Source: Larus michahellis
Taxonomy: Eukaryota; Chordata; Aves; Charadriiformes; Laridae
Assembly (NCBI RefSeq): GCF_964199755.1
Contig: NC_133903.1
Location: forward strand, 5,907,001 to 5,971,000
DNA: 64,000 bases
Direction: 5' to 3'
The notes under the pieces are model-generated. The model did no database searches. It saw nothing but the letters and a program-made list of their open reading frames with translations, and was not told where the DNA came from. The translations under genes were made by a program, and so were the position numbers. This document shows, one piece after another, positions 30,301 to 40,100 of this stretch. Position 1 is the first letter of the stretch. Every line of letters starts with the position of its first letter.

Positions 30301-32840
30301 GCACAAAAGAGAAAACCTGGGTGGAATCTAGGTAGGAAGGGTGCAGCAGTGGCGTAGTGTAAGGGCAGAAGCCAAGGCTGTTGAGTATGTTTTCCTTGGA
30401 GGCTCTTAGTCCCATCTGTTGCAGTAGAGCTGTGAGAATATTCATCAGGGCAAATCAGGTAGCGCCTTCAGTGGAGCACTGCAACTCTAACTGTAGCTTC
30501 TTCATACTCTCCTAAAGAACATTTATCTGCTTGCATGCTACAAGGGTGTAACATGTACTGAAACATTTAAATCTGACTAATACAAACATTAGATTTTAAA
30601 ACATTTCTGTTGTCAGAGACTTCAGGGTTTTCTTTGCTTGACTGTGTAGATTAATAAGCTAAGTTTTATTTTTCTCTTTGTGTTTCAGCTGAATCAGGTT
30701 CCACTTTGCCGTCTCAGCATAGCGGTACCACAAGTCCTGATCTCTTTGATTCCCAGCACTCAAGCGGGACATCAGGCAAACAAAGTGCAGCTCGGAAAAC
30801 CCCCGAGTCTTTTTTGGGCCCCAATGCTGCTTTGGTGAACCTGGATTCACTGGTGTCTAAGCCGCCACAACCTGTTACTTCACTGAATCCATTCTTGGCA
30901 CCAGGTCTGTTTCTGCACGTTCCTTCAGTTTTCTATTTTAGCTTTTACCTTCTTATAGGAAGACTGCATAACTCAGTCCTATTTGATTTAACGTAGGGTG
31001 GTTTGGGCTTGTTTTTATTGATTACTTTGGCCAACAGATCATGACTGAGAGAAGGAGGGTGAGGCATCATGGTTACAAGGCGAACTGCTGGACCCTGAAA
31101 GCACAGTTTCTACTCTTGCAGCTGATCTGCTCCTGAGCTTTGTTCGAGCAGTTTTTCTTCCACTTTTGCACTTGCTCTCTCAAAATGATCTGTGTTAGAA
31201 GAAGGCTTTGGGTTATTAAAAAGGGCTGAGCTAAAGCTGATTGACTGTCAAAACAGGTAAGATGTGAACGTGTGCCACCAGACAGTCCCTTGGGAGGGTA
31301 GTAGCCAGTAGGTTTTGTGGAAGCTGGTACGAATGGCCCTTTTGCTTGTGGTACAGCAGGCACGGTAGCATCTCAGACTGCAACCAGGGGTTCCAGATGG
31401 CAGAGTCTGCAGTATAATTTACTGGGTTAAGCCTGTCTTTAGGCTAGCATGGTAAACTACGTTTGATCAAAACACAATCTAAGTGTGTTCTGAAAAAAAT
31501 AGACTGTTGCAGTTCTCTTGTAAATTGGCCCCTGATAGAAGTGAGCCGTTACTTATAGCAGACTTAAATGGTGACAATAAGCACATGGGAGATGTATGAA
31601 TTTTATAAAAGCCGTTTGTATGCACTGAAACTTTTCTGTGACACTAGCATGGTGAAATGCTTTAAAATACTATTTCAGTATTTATTTTCTTCACTCTTCC
31701 AATGAAAAAAAGCAATAAAAAAAGACAGTTTATTAAACTCCTTGGGTAGGAAAAAGCCAGTAATTCTGAACAGCCTTGGCAGTGTTTAGCAAGAGGAAGT
31801 CTGTGTATCTGCCATTACCGGTTACTACAGAAAGTTTATAAGGGGTCACTGGGCCATCCAAATAACGCTATACATATACGGTAAAAGGAATTTGTAGTGT
31901 TGGCAGCAGTCCAAAGAACCTCAAACGCTGGGAAAGTTATTCTCTGCTTTTTCTAGCACCGCTGTAATTCGGAAACAACTTGTTTACTTTATGAATTCTT
32001 GTCAAAACTCAGTGCCAGAAGCATGTACAGCTTCTAAATGGAGCTGACTGGGTGAGAGCTTGAAGCAAACGCACAAATCTGTGCAAGCCAGATTGCAGTA
32101 AAGGAGTACAGAGAGCCTGCAGTTCTCTTGCGTAATGCAAATTTTAAGCAGCATTTTAAAAAATAATTAGCGATCTGGATGTCATGGTTAGGCATGTTCC
32201 GGGTAACCAAATTTAGAACGTGTCTCTCCAGTGATGCCTGTCAGAAATGGAAACTGTTGATCAGCAAAGGGATGTTTTGTGGCATTGATAGGTTCAAGGA
32301 AATGGACTATACTTGTGCACCAGTGCAACCCCAGTTTGCTGAATGGCATCCACACAGGTTTCTCCACAGGGTGTTTTGGGGTTGGGAGCAGATGGGGATG
32401 TACAAGAAGGCGTGTTCTTTGCCAGAAAAGACGATCTCCAAAACCTCGTGTTTATGGAGATGCGATCTCTTTCTCTCTTTCCCCTTCTTCTCTCAAAACT
32501 AGGTGCCGCTACAGCACCGACTCCAATCAACCCCTTCCAAGTGAATCAGCCTCAGCCCCTCACTCTAAATCAGATGAGAGCGAGTCCTGTGATGGGAACC
32601 AGCCCTTCTTTCAGTGCTGTGCCACCGATAAGCATGGAGCCAATACCTCTGTCTTCCATGGCCCCAGTGCCTGTGGGAATGGCACCGATACCAGCTATGG
32701 GCACTGTGGCGTCTATAACAAGGATGGGCCAGGGGCTGAACGTGAGCATTGCAGGATCAATGACCCAACCTCTTCACAGTACAGGAATCCCGCCGTCAGC
32801 ATCCCAGTCTACAAATACAACTAACCCTTTTCTCCTATAA
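11710..32840 (+). CDS. EPN2: Epsin-2, endocytic clathrin adaptor (8 coding exons, 592 aa)
   Basis: Epsin-2 binds PtdIns(4,5)P2 at the plasma membrane, helps bend it, and links ubiquitinated cargo to clathrin, AP-2 and EH-domain proteins during clathrin-mediated endocytosis. Joined exons are 11710-12304, 22613-22725, 24217-24309, 24578-24734, 27873-28046, 29659-29751, 30689-30904 and 32503-32840. They total 1779 nt, all with GT-AG boundaries and consistent phases. Domain order: ENTH (about residues 1-150), UIM1 (about 218-236), UIM2 (about 237-257), five DPW motifs plus one EPW (289-365), a clathrin-box-like LVNLDSLV (about 457-464), and NPF at 475-477, 490-492 and 588-590. The ATG begins the canonical epsin N-terminus MTTSSIRRQMKN; an in-frame ATG 7 codons upstream lies outside the conserved helix 0 and was not chosen. 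Sequence such as NQITFGRGSSQPNLS favours EPN2 over EPN1 or EPN3. The length matches the shorter human isoform as I recall it (584 aa) rather than the 641-aa form. Confidence 0.95.
12305..22612 (+). other. EPN2: EPN2 intron 1 of the coding region
   Basis: A 10.3 kb AT-rich intron between the ENTH exon and the UIM1 exon. In the longer human isoform I recall a 57-residue alternative segment at this junction; I could not locate a convincing homologous 171-nt exon here. The acceptor-like TTTTTCAG near 14997 would give an immediate stop when joined to exon 1. Around 19.8-20.9 kb the plus strand is strongly pyrimidine-rich and could hold an old degraded repeat. Otherwise I see only short T/A runs and isolated open frames. 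Confidence 0.7.
22613..22725 (+). CDS. EPN2: EPN2 coding exon 2: UIM1
   Basis: Acceptor CCAACAG at 22606-22612, donor GTCAGT at 22726. Enters in phase 1 and ends on a codon boundary. Encodes residues 199-236, including SGEEELQLQLALAMSREVAEQ, a ubiquitin-interacting motif with the acidic run, the central alanine (A228) and the following serine (S230) typical of UIMs. The motif binds ubiquitinated cargo. Confidence 0.95.
22726..24216 (+). other. EPN2: EPN2 intron 2
   Basis: A 1.5 kb intron with a T19 run near 22870-22888. A locally GC-richer patch lies near 24060-24180. No coding sequence or recognisable repeat family was seen. Confidence 0.75.
24217..24309 (+). CDS. EPN2: EPN2 coding exon 3: UIM2
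   Basis: Acceptor TTTGCAG, donor GTAGTG at 24310. 93 nt in phase 0-0, encoding residues 237-267. The segment GDDLRLQMALEESRRD is the second ubiquitin-interacting motif (A251, S255), followed by the basic KIPKKKE. Because both ends are in phase 0 the exon could be skipped without shifting the frame, removing UIM2. Confidence 0.95.
24578..24734 (+). CDS. EPN2: EPN2 coding exon 4: first DPW motifs
   Basis: Acceptor CCCTCAG ending at 24577, donor GTAAGA at 24735. Encodes residues 268-319 plus one base of G320. Starts HTTLLDLMDALPSS, conserved in epsins, then EPW (289-291) and DPW (301-303, 314-316). In this family DPW motifs bind the alpha-adaptin ear of AP-2. The preceding intron (24310-24577) is only 268 bp. 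Confidence 0.94.
24735..27872 (+). other. EPN2: EPN2 intron 4
   Basis: A 3.1 kb AT-rich intron with T-runs, for example about 25565-25574. Several open frames of 70-100 codons occur, but none resembles a known protein or has a credible exon structure. No repeat family was recognised. Confidence 0.7.
27873..28046 (+). CDS. EPN2: EPN2 coding exon 5: three further DPW motifs
   Basis: Acceptor TTTTTGCAG, donor GTGAGA at 28047. 174 nt in phase 1-1, encoding residues 320-377 plus one base of 378. Three near-identical VDPW units sit at 327-330, 345-348 and 362-365, spaced 17-18 residues apart, making this the main AP-2-binding cassette. The exon is symmetric and could be skipped in frame. Confidence 0.95.
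28047..29658 (+). other. EPN2: EPN2 intron 5
   Basis: A 1.6 kb intron with an A-run near 28961-28974. No gene or repeat family was recognised. Confidence 0.75.
29659..29751 (+). CDS. EPN2: EPN2 coding exon 6: conserved acidic linker
   Basis: Acceptor TTGAACAG, donor GTATGA at 29752. 93 nt in phase 1-1, residues 378-408 plus one base. Encodes SFDLFSNLNGTVKDDFSEFDTLR, close to the human EPN2 SFELFSNLNG segment. The FDLF and SEFDTLR stretches resemble short appendage- or clathrin-binding motifs of endocytic adaptors; that role is inferred. Confidence 0.94.
29752..30688 (+). other. EPN2: EPN2 intron 6
   Basis: A 0.94 kb AT-rich intron. Nothing recognisable apart from a short A-rich stretch near 29830-29846. 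Confidence 0.75.
30689..30904 (+). CDS. EPN2: EPN2 coding exon 7: clathrin-box-like motif and first NPF
   Basis: Acceptor TGTTTCAG, donor GTCTGT at 30905, a weaker donor than its neighbours. 216 nt in phase 1-1, residues 409-480 plus one base. Contains RKTPESFLGPNAALVNLDSLV, strongly conserved in epsins and including a clathrin-box-like LVNLD, and ends SLNPFLAP with the first NPF (475-477), the ligand for EH domains of Eps15 and intersectin. Confidence 0.95.
30905..32502 (+). other. EPN2: EPN2 intron 7
   Basis: A 1.6 kb intron. The open frame of the last exon runs back into its 3' part (from about 32343), but that upstream portion has no epsin similarity and a clear CTAG acceptor at 32499-32502 separates it. 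No repeats were recognised. Confidence 0.75.
32503..32840 (+). CDS. EPN2: EPN2 terminal coding exon: NPF motifs and stop
   Basis: Encodes residues 481-592 and the TAA stop. Starts GAATAPTPINPFQVNQPQPL (NPF 490-492), continues through a Met/Pro/Val/Ser-rich low-complexity stretch, and ends TTNPFLL, so the third NPF (588-590) is almost C-terminal as in other epsins. A longer open frame in another register (32279-32824) overlaps it but has no similarity to epsins and is not coding. Confidence 0.95.
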
Positions 32841-35627
32841 AGACCCAATTAAAGGAACTTTCTTTTCATAGTGTTTCCAGGCTGAAGTCTTTACAGCGAA
32901 ATGAACGTGGCCTGTGTGGACTGAACGGTGTATAAGAGACTTGGAAGTAGATTTGCAGTTTACAGTTATGATCTTTGAAGAGTTGTCTCTACTTACCAGT
33001 TAATCTAAATCTAGTCTTTGCTACAGATGGTACCTTACTTTGGCTTGTTGAGCATTATGTGAAATGTTCAGACTTTTCACCAAAGTTAGATTCTGCCCAT
33101 TTTGTTACTTTGTTAATCATTTCAATACACTTTCTAGGGAGAACCTGCCATTTTAAACCCCGTTGGCTATTTTGTAGATGTCAGATGATGTGCTGGATCC
33201 TGAAATTACTATTTACCTGCATCTGTCACTTCCTATGCCCATATGATAGACCTGAGATTCAGAGTGCTAGTGAATGTTTTGCACATAACTATACACAGTT
33301 CTAGACTGTTGGTTCACCCATAGTCCTTACTCTTAGAAGAGAACGATTCGGAGGGCCCAGGTGGCTGGTTTTTATGCATTAAACATTGCAACGCAAAATC
33401 GCACTGCTTTCCTATCAGAGGTTTGACTGAGAAAGCAAGCTTGTCTCAAAAGAAAAAAAAAAAACAACAACAAAACACAAAAACCACAGACAAAAAAAAC
33501 CCCAAGAACATTCTCAAGTTGTCGAGTATAACGTGTGCTGTCGTATGCAGTGTTGAATTTGTACACTACTCTAAGGACTCCTGAGGAACTCTCTGTGAGT
33601 GGCATGCTGCACTCGTGCTGAGTGAGTGTCCTGCTCTGTGCTTGTCCAGTACCAGCTTCGTTTGGAAGTTATCATGTGTATTTTGTTTTTATTTGACTTA
33701 CAATGTGAGTTGAAAGAAAAAGAAAAAAAAAAAAAAGAGAAATACAGCGGGACAACTTTGAATTCAATTTCACCGGGGCAAGCTTTAAAACTAATTCAGG
33801 CTTAACCTTGCTATATGCAGTTACTCTTGTATACTTTTGCACATATTTTGTTTAGTACAGTTTCATATTTGAGTTTGCAGAGTTACCTAATAGTCCTTTT
33901 TTTGCTAATTTTTATAATGTGGTTCTTATTTAACTGTCTGGTTTTGATAGATTTATCAAGTCTGGCTGAAAAATTAAGATATTGGCAAATGTCATTTCTA
34001 TGGTTTTAATGCCCTCTTATTTATGGTTTTAGCTCTTTGTTTCTGTAAAGAGAGTTTAAAAGGGAAGATTAACACTAAAATATTTACTTTTAAATGAAGT
34101 ATTCATAATGCAAATCAGAACAAATTCTCGTGACTAATTATTTTTAGATGAATTGAATTTGAGCATAACATGATTTAAGACTACATTAAAAAGAAAAAAC
34201 ACTAAAGTCGCCTTTCCCTTGATTTGTTCCCGTTTTCCGATTACCAAAATGGACAGACGTTTAGCCTTTATGAAGATCGGAAGAGAGGCCGTTTTTTCTT
34301 GTAATACTACTTGAGATGTTAAAAATTGTTGTGTACAAACATGACTCATTAGTTTTATCGACTAATTTTTCTTAATGAAAGGTGCACTCCATATTAATAA
34401 CTGGTTCCATTTACAACTATTAATTGTAAGCTGAACTATACATTTTAACCTGCATGTCTGGACTCCTCGGCACTAAACCACGCTCAGGTTTCAGCCGGTG
34501 TTTCTGGTGGAAACCTGGCGCCTTCTCAAAGACGGCGACGTTTCCGAGCTCCGCTTTCACGAGCAACGCGAACGTCGGCGGAGCACGTGGAAAGGGATGT
34601 CCCAGTGCTTGCTACTGCCTTGAGGGCATCTCTGTGAATGAACTGATGCATCTTGGTGGCCTTTTCCCTAATTAGGAGGGGAAAAAAAAAACAAAACACA
34701 AAACAACAAAACACAAAACAAAGAAGCTGAAAGAAATTGCCAGAGTTGTGTGTTGTGGTGTAACGATGCTGTGTGGGACTTGTGCCAGTCTAGGGTCGTG
34801 TGCCGCAGGAGAGAGAGGGGCTGGCTAACTTGGAAGGGACCGGGTTATATCTTTTGGTGAGTAGGGGAGGCTGAAAGACTATCAAATCTAGGGTACAATC
34901 ACGGATTTTAGCTGTGTAGGTCAGTGTAGCTCTATTAGTATACGGAATGCTAAATGTGTGGATGTTTCTATGCGGATTGTTCTATCCTCTTGAATACTGT
35001 TGAATTTGCAAGTAGGATTCGGAATATTCATCTGCTCTTGTTTTTATATGGGAGGAAAGAGAATTACTGTCCGCACCCAGTATGTCTTTAAAAGAAAAGA
35101 AAACAAAAAACCATTCATGTTGCCTTTCAGAGTAAGGAAAAATACTTTACTTTTTGTTGTTGTTGAAGTTATTGAAAAGTGTAGACCAGGAAGGGTGTGA
35201 TTCTTGCAGATGGGGGGTGGGTGGGGGAGGGAAGTGCTTTCCAATTGATCTGTGGCAAGATTTATCTGTCATTCTTTTTCCAATTTAATTTTACAAACAG
35301 TGGAATTGCGGTCACTTGATGTTTTTCCCTTAGTCTGTCACCTGAATGCATTTACAACAGTTAGATGGGGCACTGTCTATTCAGCCAAAAAGTTCTCACC
35401 GCATCCTCTCGTTAAACACTAGGTAACTGTTTTTGGAGACAAGATGGGGTTGATAGTAAGTATTTAAAATGATGAAGTCATCTACAGTTCAGAGTCATGA
35501 TCTGTCACCATGAATTGATAAAAATGTGCTGTTGGTCTGGTAGGGAGCCCTAGCTTAATGAAACTGCTGAATGGCAAATTATTGCTTTTACCAAGCCACT
35601 TCTGTAAGAGCTGTATTACTTTTACAT

Positions 35628-35647
35628 TATATATATATATATATATA
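35628..35647. repeat. (AT)n dinucleotide repeat
   Basis: About ten AT units in the EPN2 3' UTR, a potentially polymorphic microsatellite followed by a second short ATATAT. Confidence 0.85.
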
Positions 35648-36743
35648 GACATATATCGCACAATAAACCAGGACAAGGCATGCTGAAGAGCGCTCAGCCC
35701 AGACTGGGGTGCTGTAAAGCATTAGGCTAAGGATGAACCGTGCTGAGATTCCCAGGCTGACCTGGGGGTTGTGGCAGGAGCCAAATTCAAGAGGAAAAGC
35801 AGCTGGTTCGGTAAATCTGCTCGGTTCCTGGGCTGGGGACGTGTCCGTCCCTCCGGTGCCCTGCGGGTGTGGGGTGCTGTAGCTAGTGACGCTCACCAGT
35901 GGTTGCCGTCCTAGCCAGGTGAAGCTTCAGTTTTGCCCAGAATGGTAGTAAATCTCCTTTTTTGCGATAATTTAACTGCTCTCCAGAATAATTCTTCCTC
36001 CCTCCTTGCCCTCCCGCTTCTTTTTGCACGGAGGACGTGTGCATATCCGATCTCATCTGCTCTGGCTTCCAAACGCATTTCCCTCTTCCCCTTCTTCTCT
36101 CACTTGCAAATACTAAAAGTGCTTTTTGATTTTTAAAATGTTAGTATCCCAAAATAGCCTTACTGGTCAAATTGACCAAAGATAAAGTGTTAAATATTTT
36201 GTAAAAAAAAAAATAAAAAAAAAATCTTGGCGTAATTTTAAACCCAAAATAAGCTCAGTTATTTATTCAGTTTTATACTATATAGAAACTAAACTACATT
36301 GAGGGGACAGGGAAGGAAAACCATGGTGGGTTGTGGTGTTTACAGTCTTTTTGAAGTCCCGTAGCTAAGACAACTATTGTTATCCATCTTCCCTTTTGCT
36401 GTTACAGTTTCTAATGTGTACTGTATGTATTAATATTGCACAAATGGTGGAGAAATATATGGTTTATTTTTCACAGCAGAATCTCACAAGACTCGCTTCC
36501 TTTACAAGTGTTACAATTTAAATATTTACCAAACTGTTTTCATAATACTGGGAGCCGGCTGCTTTTTATGAATTTGTGCTGACTATTGACATTATTTACT
36601 GTATAAATAATTTATCATTTGTACTATTGTATCATAATGTCTGTATCGTTGTGTCATTTTTCCCGAGCGATGTCACAAATGTGATATTTAATAATGCCAT
36701 CAGAACAGTGGAAAGACAAGGGGTTTGTAGGTGACTGGTCAGA

Positions 36744-36749
36744 ATTAAA
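36744..36749 (+). terminator. EPN2: Candidate EPN2 poly(A) signal ATTAAA
   Basis: A variant hexamer, with a TATATTCCAG cleavage-like region about 20 nt downstream and then a T-rich element. It lies after a long AT-rich stretch that looks like the end of a 3' UTR. Inferred from motif and context only. Confidence 0.45.
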
Positions 36750-37079
36750 ATTGTATTGCTTATATTCCAGCCGTGTTGCTTTTTCGAGACTCTGCATAGC
36801 GTTTATAACCCCATTCAAAAAAAAAACCTGTCGCTGCCATGCTTGATTTAGTTTTTCCAGAAAGTTGATGGATTGGTTGAGATGATTTAAGGTTTGTGCT
36901 AAAAGTCCTAGGTGCTAGGAGAAATCTAACCGTTATTGAGAGTAATGCTTCTTGTACATTGTCAATGTGATTTCTTCGATGCATTCATGGCTTTCCTGGG
37001 GCAGGCCTGCTCTGGCTATGAGAAAGGAGGGTTTCTTATAGATCACTTAAATCAGAATCAGTTGAGACCTTACTAACTC

Positions 37080-37085
37080 AATAAA
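37080..37085 (+). terminator. EPN2: Candidate distal EPN2 poly(A) signal AATAAA
   Basis: The canonical hexamer followed about 15 nt later by a GT-rich TTGTTGTGTTG, the expected downstream element. GC content rises soon afterwards, fitting a transcript end. Confidence 0.5.
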
Positions 37086-37105
37086 AATGAAGACTTGTTG
37101 TGTTG

Positions 37106-40100
37106 CAGGTGACTGAATTGCTTCTTTAAACCACGTTACCCTTTAAACAGCGCTTTTGGAGGGATGATCAAGTCCTGTCTCGGTGGAGGCTTCCCTCTTT
37201 ATGTCAAGACAGAAGTCTGGGGAAGGCGTGACTTTTAAAGCCGTTGCTCATGGAATAAGGGTTGGGGAACCGTGACAAAACTGACTTTGGGAGTCCTCGC
37301 TTCCCATTTTTGCCGGAGTTCAGTCTCGCCCTTCCCGCGGCCTTGGCTCTGTCCCATCGATCAAGTGGCCTTGCAGATGGGGTAGCAGCCGGCCTGCCTC
37401 CAGCTGGGAAGTGATTTCAGCTTCTAATTCTGGATGGTTTAAATTGAAGGGTACTTCATTAGCAGGCTATTTCAAGAGCTACCTCTCCAGAGCCCCTCCA
37501 GGTTTCCTGTAGTTATGGTTCGCTGCCAATCAGACTGATCGCTAATCAAATACTTAATTTCTTAATGCTGAAAGTGCAGTGGTGCTGGAGACCTGGCTGT
37601 CGGAAAGGTGGCCTTGGGGGGAAAAAAAGCATCTGTTTTGGTTTCACGTCTGTGGTACAAAGCTCTGTGGTGGTGTAGAAACCCACCGCCTCAGTAACAC
37701 CCCGGGTTCCCCGCAGAGCGAGGCCGCCTCCGGTCAGGTCTTCAGTTCATTTTGCTTCTGTGTTTGGTAAGGAACAGAGAAAAACCTCTTTTTGCCAAGG
37801 GGGGCAGCCAAGGTACCTGTTGCTTTTTGTACCAAGGATGCCCTTTGCTCCCGTGCAGCAGGGCTCTTCTGCGTGCATGTGCATTGCTCCCCTGCCCGCT
37901 CTCTCTTTTTCTATGTGACCAGTTCTCCGCTGTTTTTACTCTGGCCTCTTGAAATTGCACGTTTTAAAATAAAGCTGCTCGCTACAGGAAAGACTGAGGA
38001 AGGGCTCAAAGTGGAAAATTTTGTGATGACTCTATAATACTCGTAAAAAGGAGCTGAAAACTGCAGGCAGTTGTGCGGGGGTCTGAGCTGATAAAGACCG
38101 TTGTGAGAGAGACCTGGCTGCGGCTGAGCCTTCCTCTGGCCTTGGGCAGGCTGCTCTCCCCCGGCCCGCGTTTCCTCTTCCTCTTCGCTGAAGTGAGGTG
38201 GTATTTGCCTGCTTTTGCGGAGGAAAAGAGCTGTCTGGATAAAGTATTATCTAGAGGCTTGCCCTCATCCGCACCGGTGTTGCCAAAGTATTTTTGCTGA
38301 ATACGTACATTGCCCGTTACCTCGTGTTTGTCCGGGGCCGAGTGGCGCAACTCTGCTCTTCCGCTCATTTTCATCGAACTGTGAGAAAATAGTTTGGGCC
38401 GGCTCGTGCGCTGGCTCTGGCAAGACTTCTGCGACGGCCTGCAACCTGCGTTTCGGAGAACCAGTGTGATTTGTACAGCCCCTCACGTTAAAAAACCAGC
38501 TTTCTCAAAGTTAGCTGCCATCCACCTTCCACGTAATCTCCTCCCTTCTCTTGGGAGCTGGGACACACCTGAACACGGATGTCATAAAGGCAGAAGTTTG
38601 TTTGGGAGCTCAGGATTATAAATGGCAAAGAGCCCGTGTTGTACATGGTGGTAGCGATCCTGGCTCTTCGTGTTTTGCTGTCAGTCGATTGTACCCTGTA
38701 ATTGTTGAAGACTCGGGGTTTCAATGAGTTCCCTTTGGTGCTTCGGATGTCCCTGCCGATGACCCGTTAGGGCGGTTAATTGGCTGCAGTCTGGTGATTA
38801 ATAGGGGATTGGCGTCCTACCAGTGTAACACAACCCAGTGGTTTGCAGAGGTTGAAATCGTAAATTATGAATGGGGGAGTGTGGTGATACCATGGGGGGA
38901 GATAGTGTGTCCTCCGGCTTTGCTGGGGGGAGCCCGGAGCTGTACCGAGCCCGGAGTGAGCGGTGGGGCCCTGGGGATTTAGTAAATATCTCTTTGAGGA
39001 GATGAGGGTAAAACCTCTCCTGAGGCTGCTGGTGCAAACTTGATTCATAAGTAAACTGGTGACCAGCAGAATTGTTAGCTGTGAGATGCATTGGAACTCC
39101 GGTCAAGGATGCTGTTGAAGTACAAAGTGTTTTTAAAGCACCTGAACATCCTGGCCGGCAGAGAGCTGCTGTGTGCAGAGCACAGATAGCCATGACGCAT
39201 CTGTGTGCGGAGGGACGACGGCGGCCTGTGCTGCTGGAGGCGGATGAAATGCTGGGGGTGGAGGGAGCAGGTATTAAAAAATCATCTGTGGCTGTTCAGC
39301 AAATGCTTAAAAAAAGCAGCCTGGACACATTACCCGATCTGTTCTCAACGCTTGTGCTGCTAGTTGAGCAACTGTGTTCCCATTCTCAGGTGAAAGAAAA
39401 TCGATGACATTTCAAATAGCCGCAATAAAGCAGGAGTGAAGGTGGGAGTTTGTCTTCCAGCTCCCTGCCTGCCGCTGCCTGATGTGAACTCTTGTGGGAT
39501 GTCAGTGGTGCCAGCTCTGCAGTTTGAAAGCTTAAAGATGCTCTGGGAGATCCCCACAAGCAGGTACGGCATCGTGGTTTTAAACTCTGTTTAACGAACA
39601 CTGGCCGCCGGAGCTGCTGTAGATCACATCAGAGCTCCCTCCAGCCCAGGTCCTGTTCCTGGCAGCAGAGACCTTCCTGGAGCAAAGACGTTGCGTTTAT
39701 GGTCACCGATACATCTGCCCAACAGCCCCTTTGTGAAACCACGTCCTCTCCCGGCCTCCGTGACGGCCTGTGGGGTCACGCTGCACAGCTGAGGTAGGCG
39801 GGGGCTGCAGAAGAACTCCATGCCCGGCTGCTAGAGTGGAGGGAGGCCAGGGCTGGACGGCTTCCATGGGATGCTGACTCAGTGTGGACTTGTCCCACCA
39901 GCCAGGTTCTCACTAACCCACGTGCGATTCCCCAGAGCGCTGTGGCTGAACCACTCCTCATAATTTCTAAGACGGAAAAATCATCAGGCGGCTTCCTTGT
40001 GCCCCACCAGGGTGGGAACGTGGAACCTGTGAAAATCAGGCCATGAGGTCTGTGTTCTTCTTGAAGGGCTTTTTGGCCAGGGAATGAAATTTGGTGGTTT

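Larger units (their letters stand above)
32841..37105 (+). other. EPN2: EPN2 3' UTR
   Basis: AT-rich and low in CpG, continuing from the TAA for about 4 kb until composition changes to GC-rich near 37.1 kb. An ATTAAA at 36744-36749, followed by a T/G-rich stretch, and an AATAAA at 37080-37085 are the best poly(A) signals. Earlier A-rich runs (for example 33451-33500, 33716-33737, 36202-36224) could cause internal oligo-dT priming and false 3' ends. The exact end is inferred. Confidence 0.6.

Noticed and set aside
32279-32824. 181-codon frame overlapping the EPN2 terminal exon
   Set aside because: Different register from the epsin frame, which reads NPFQVNQPQPL to NPFLL. It crosses the intron-exon boundary without protein similarity.
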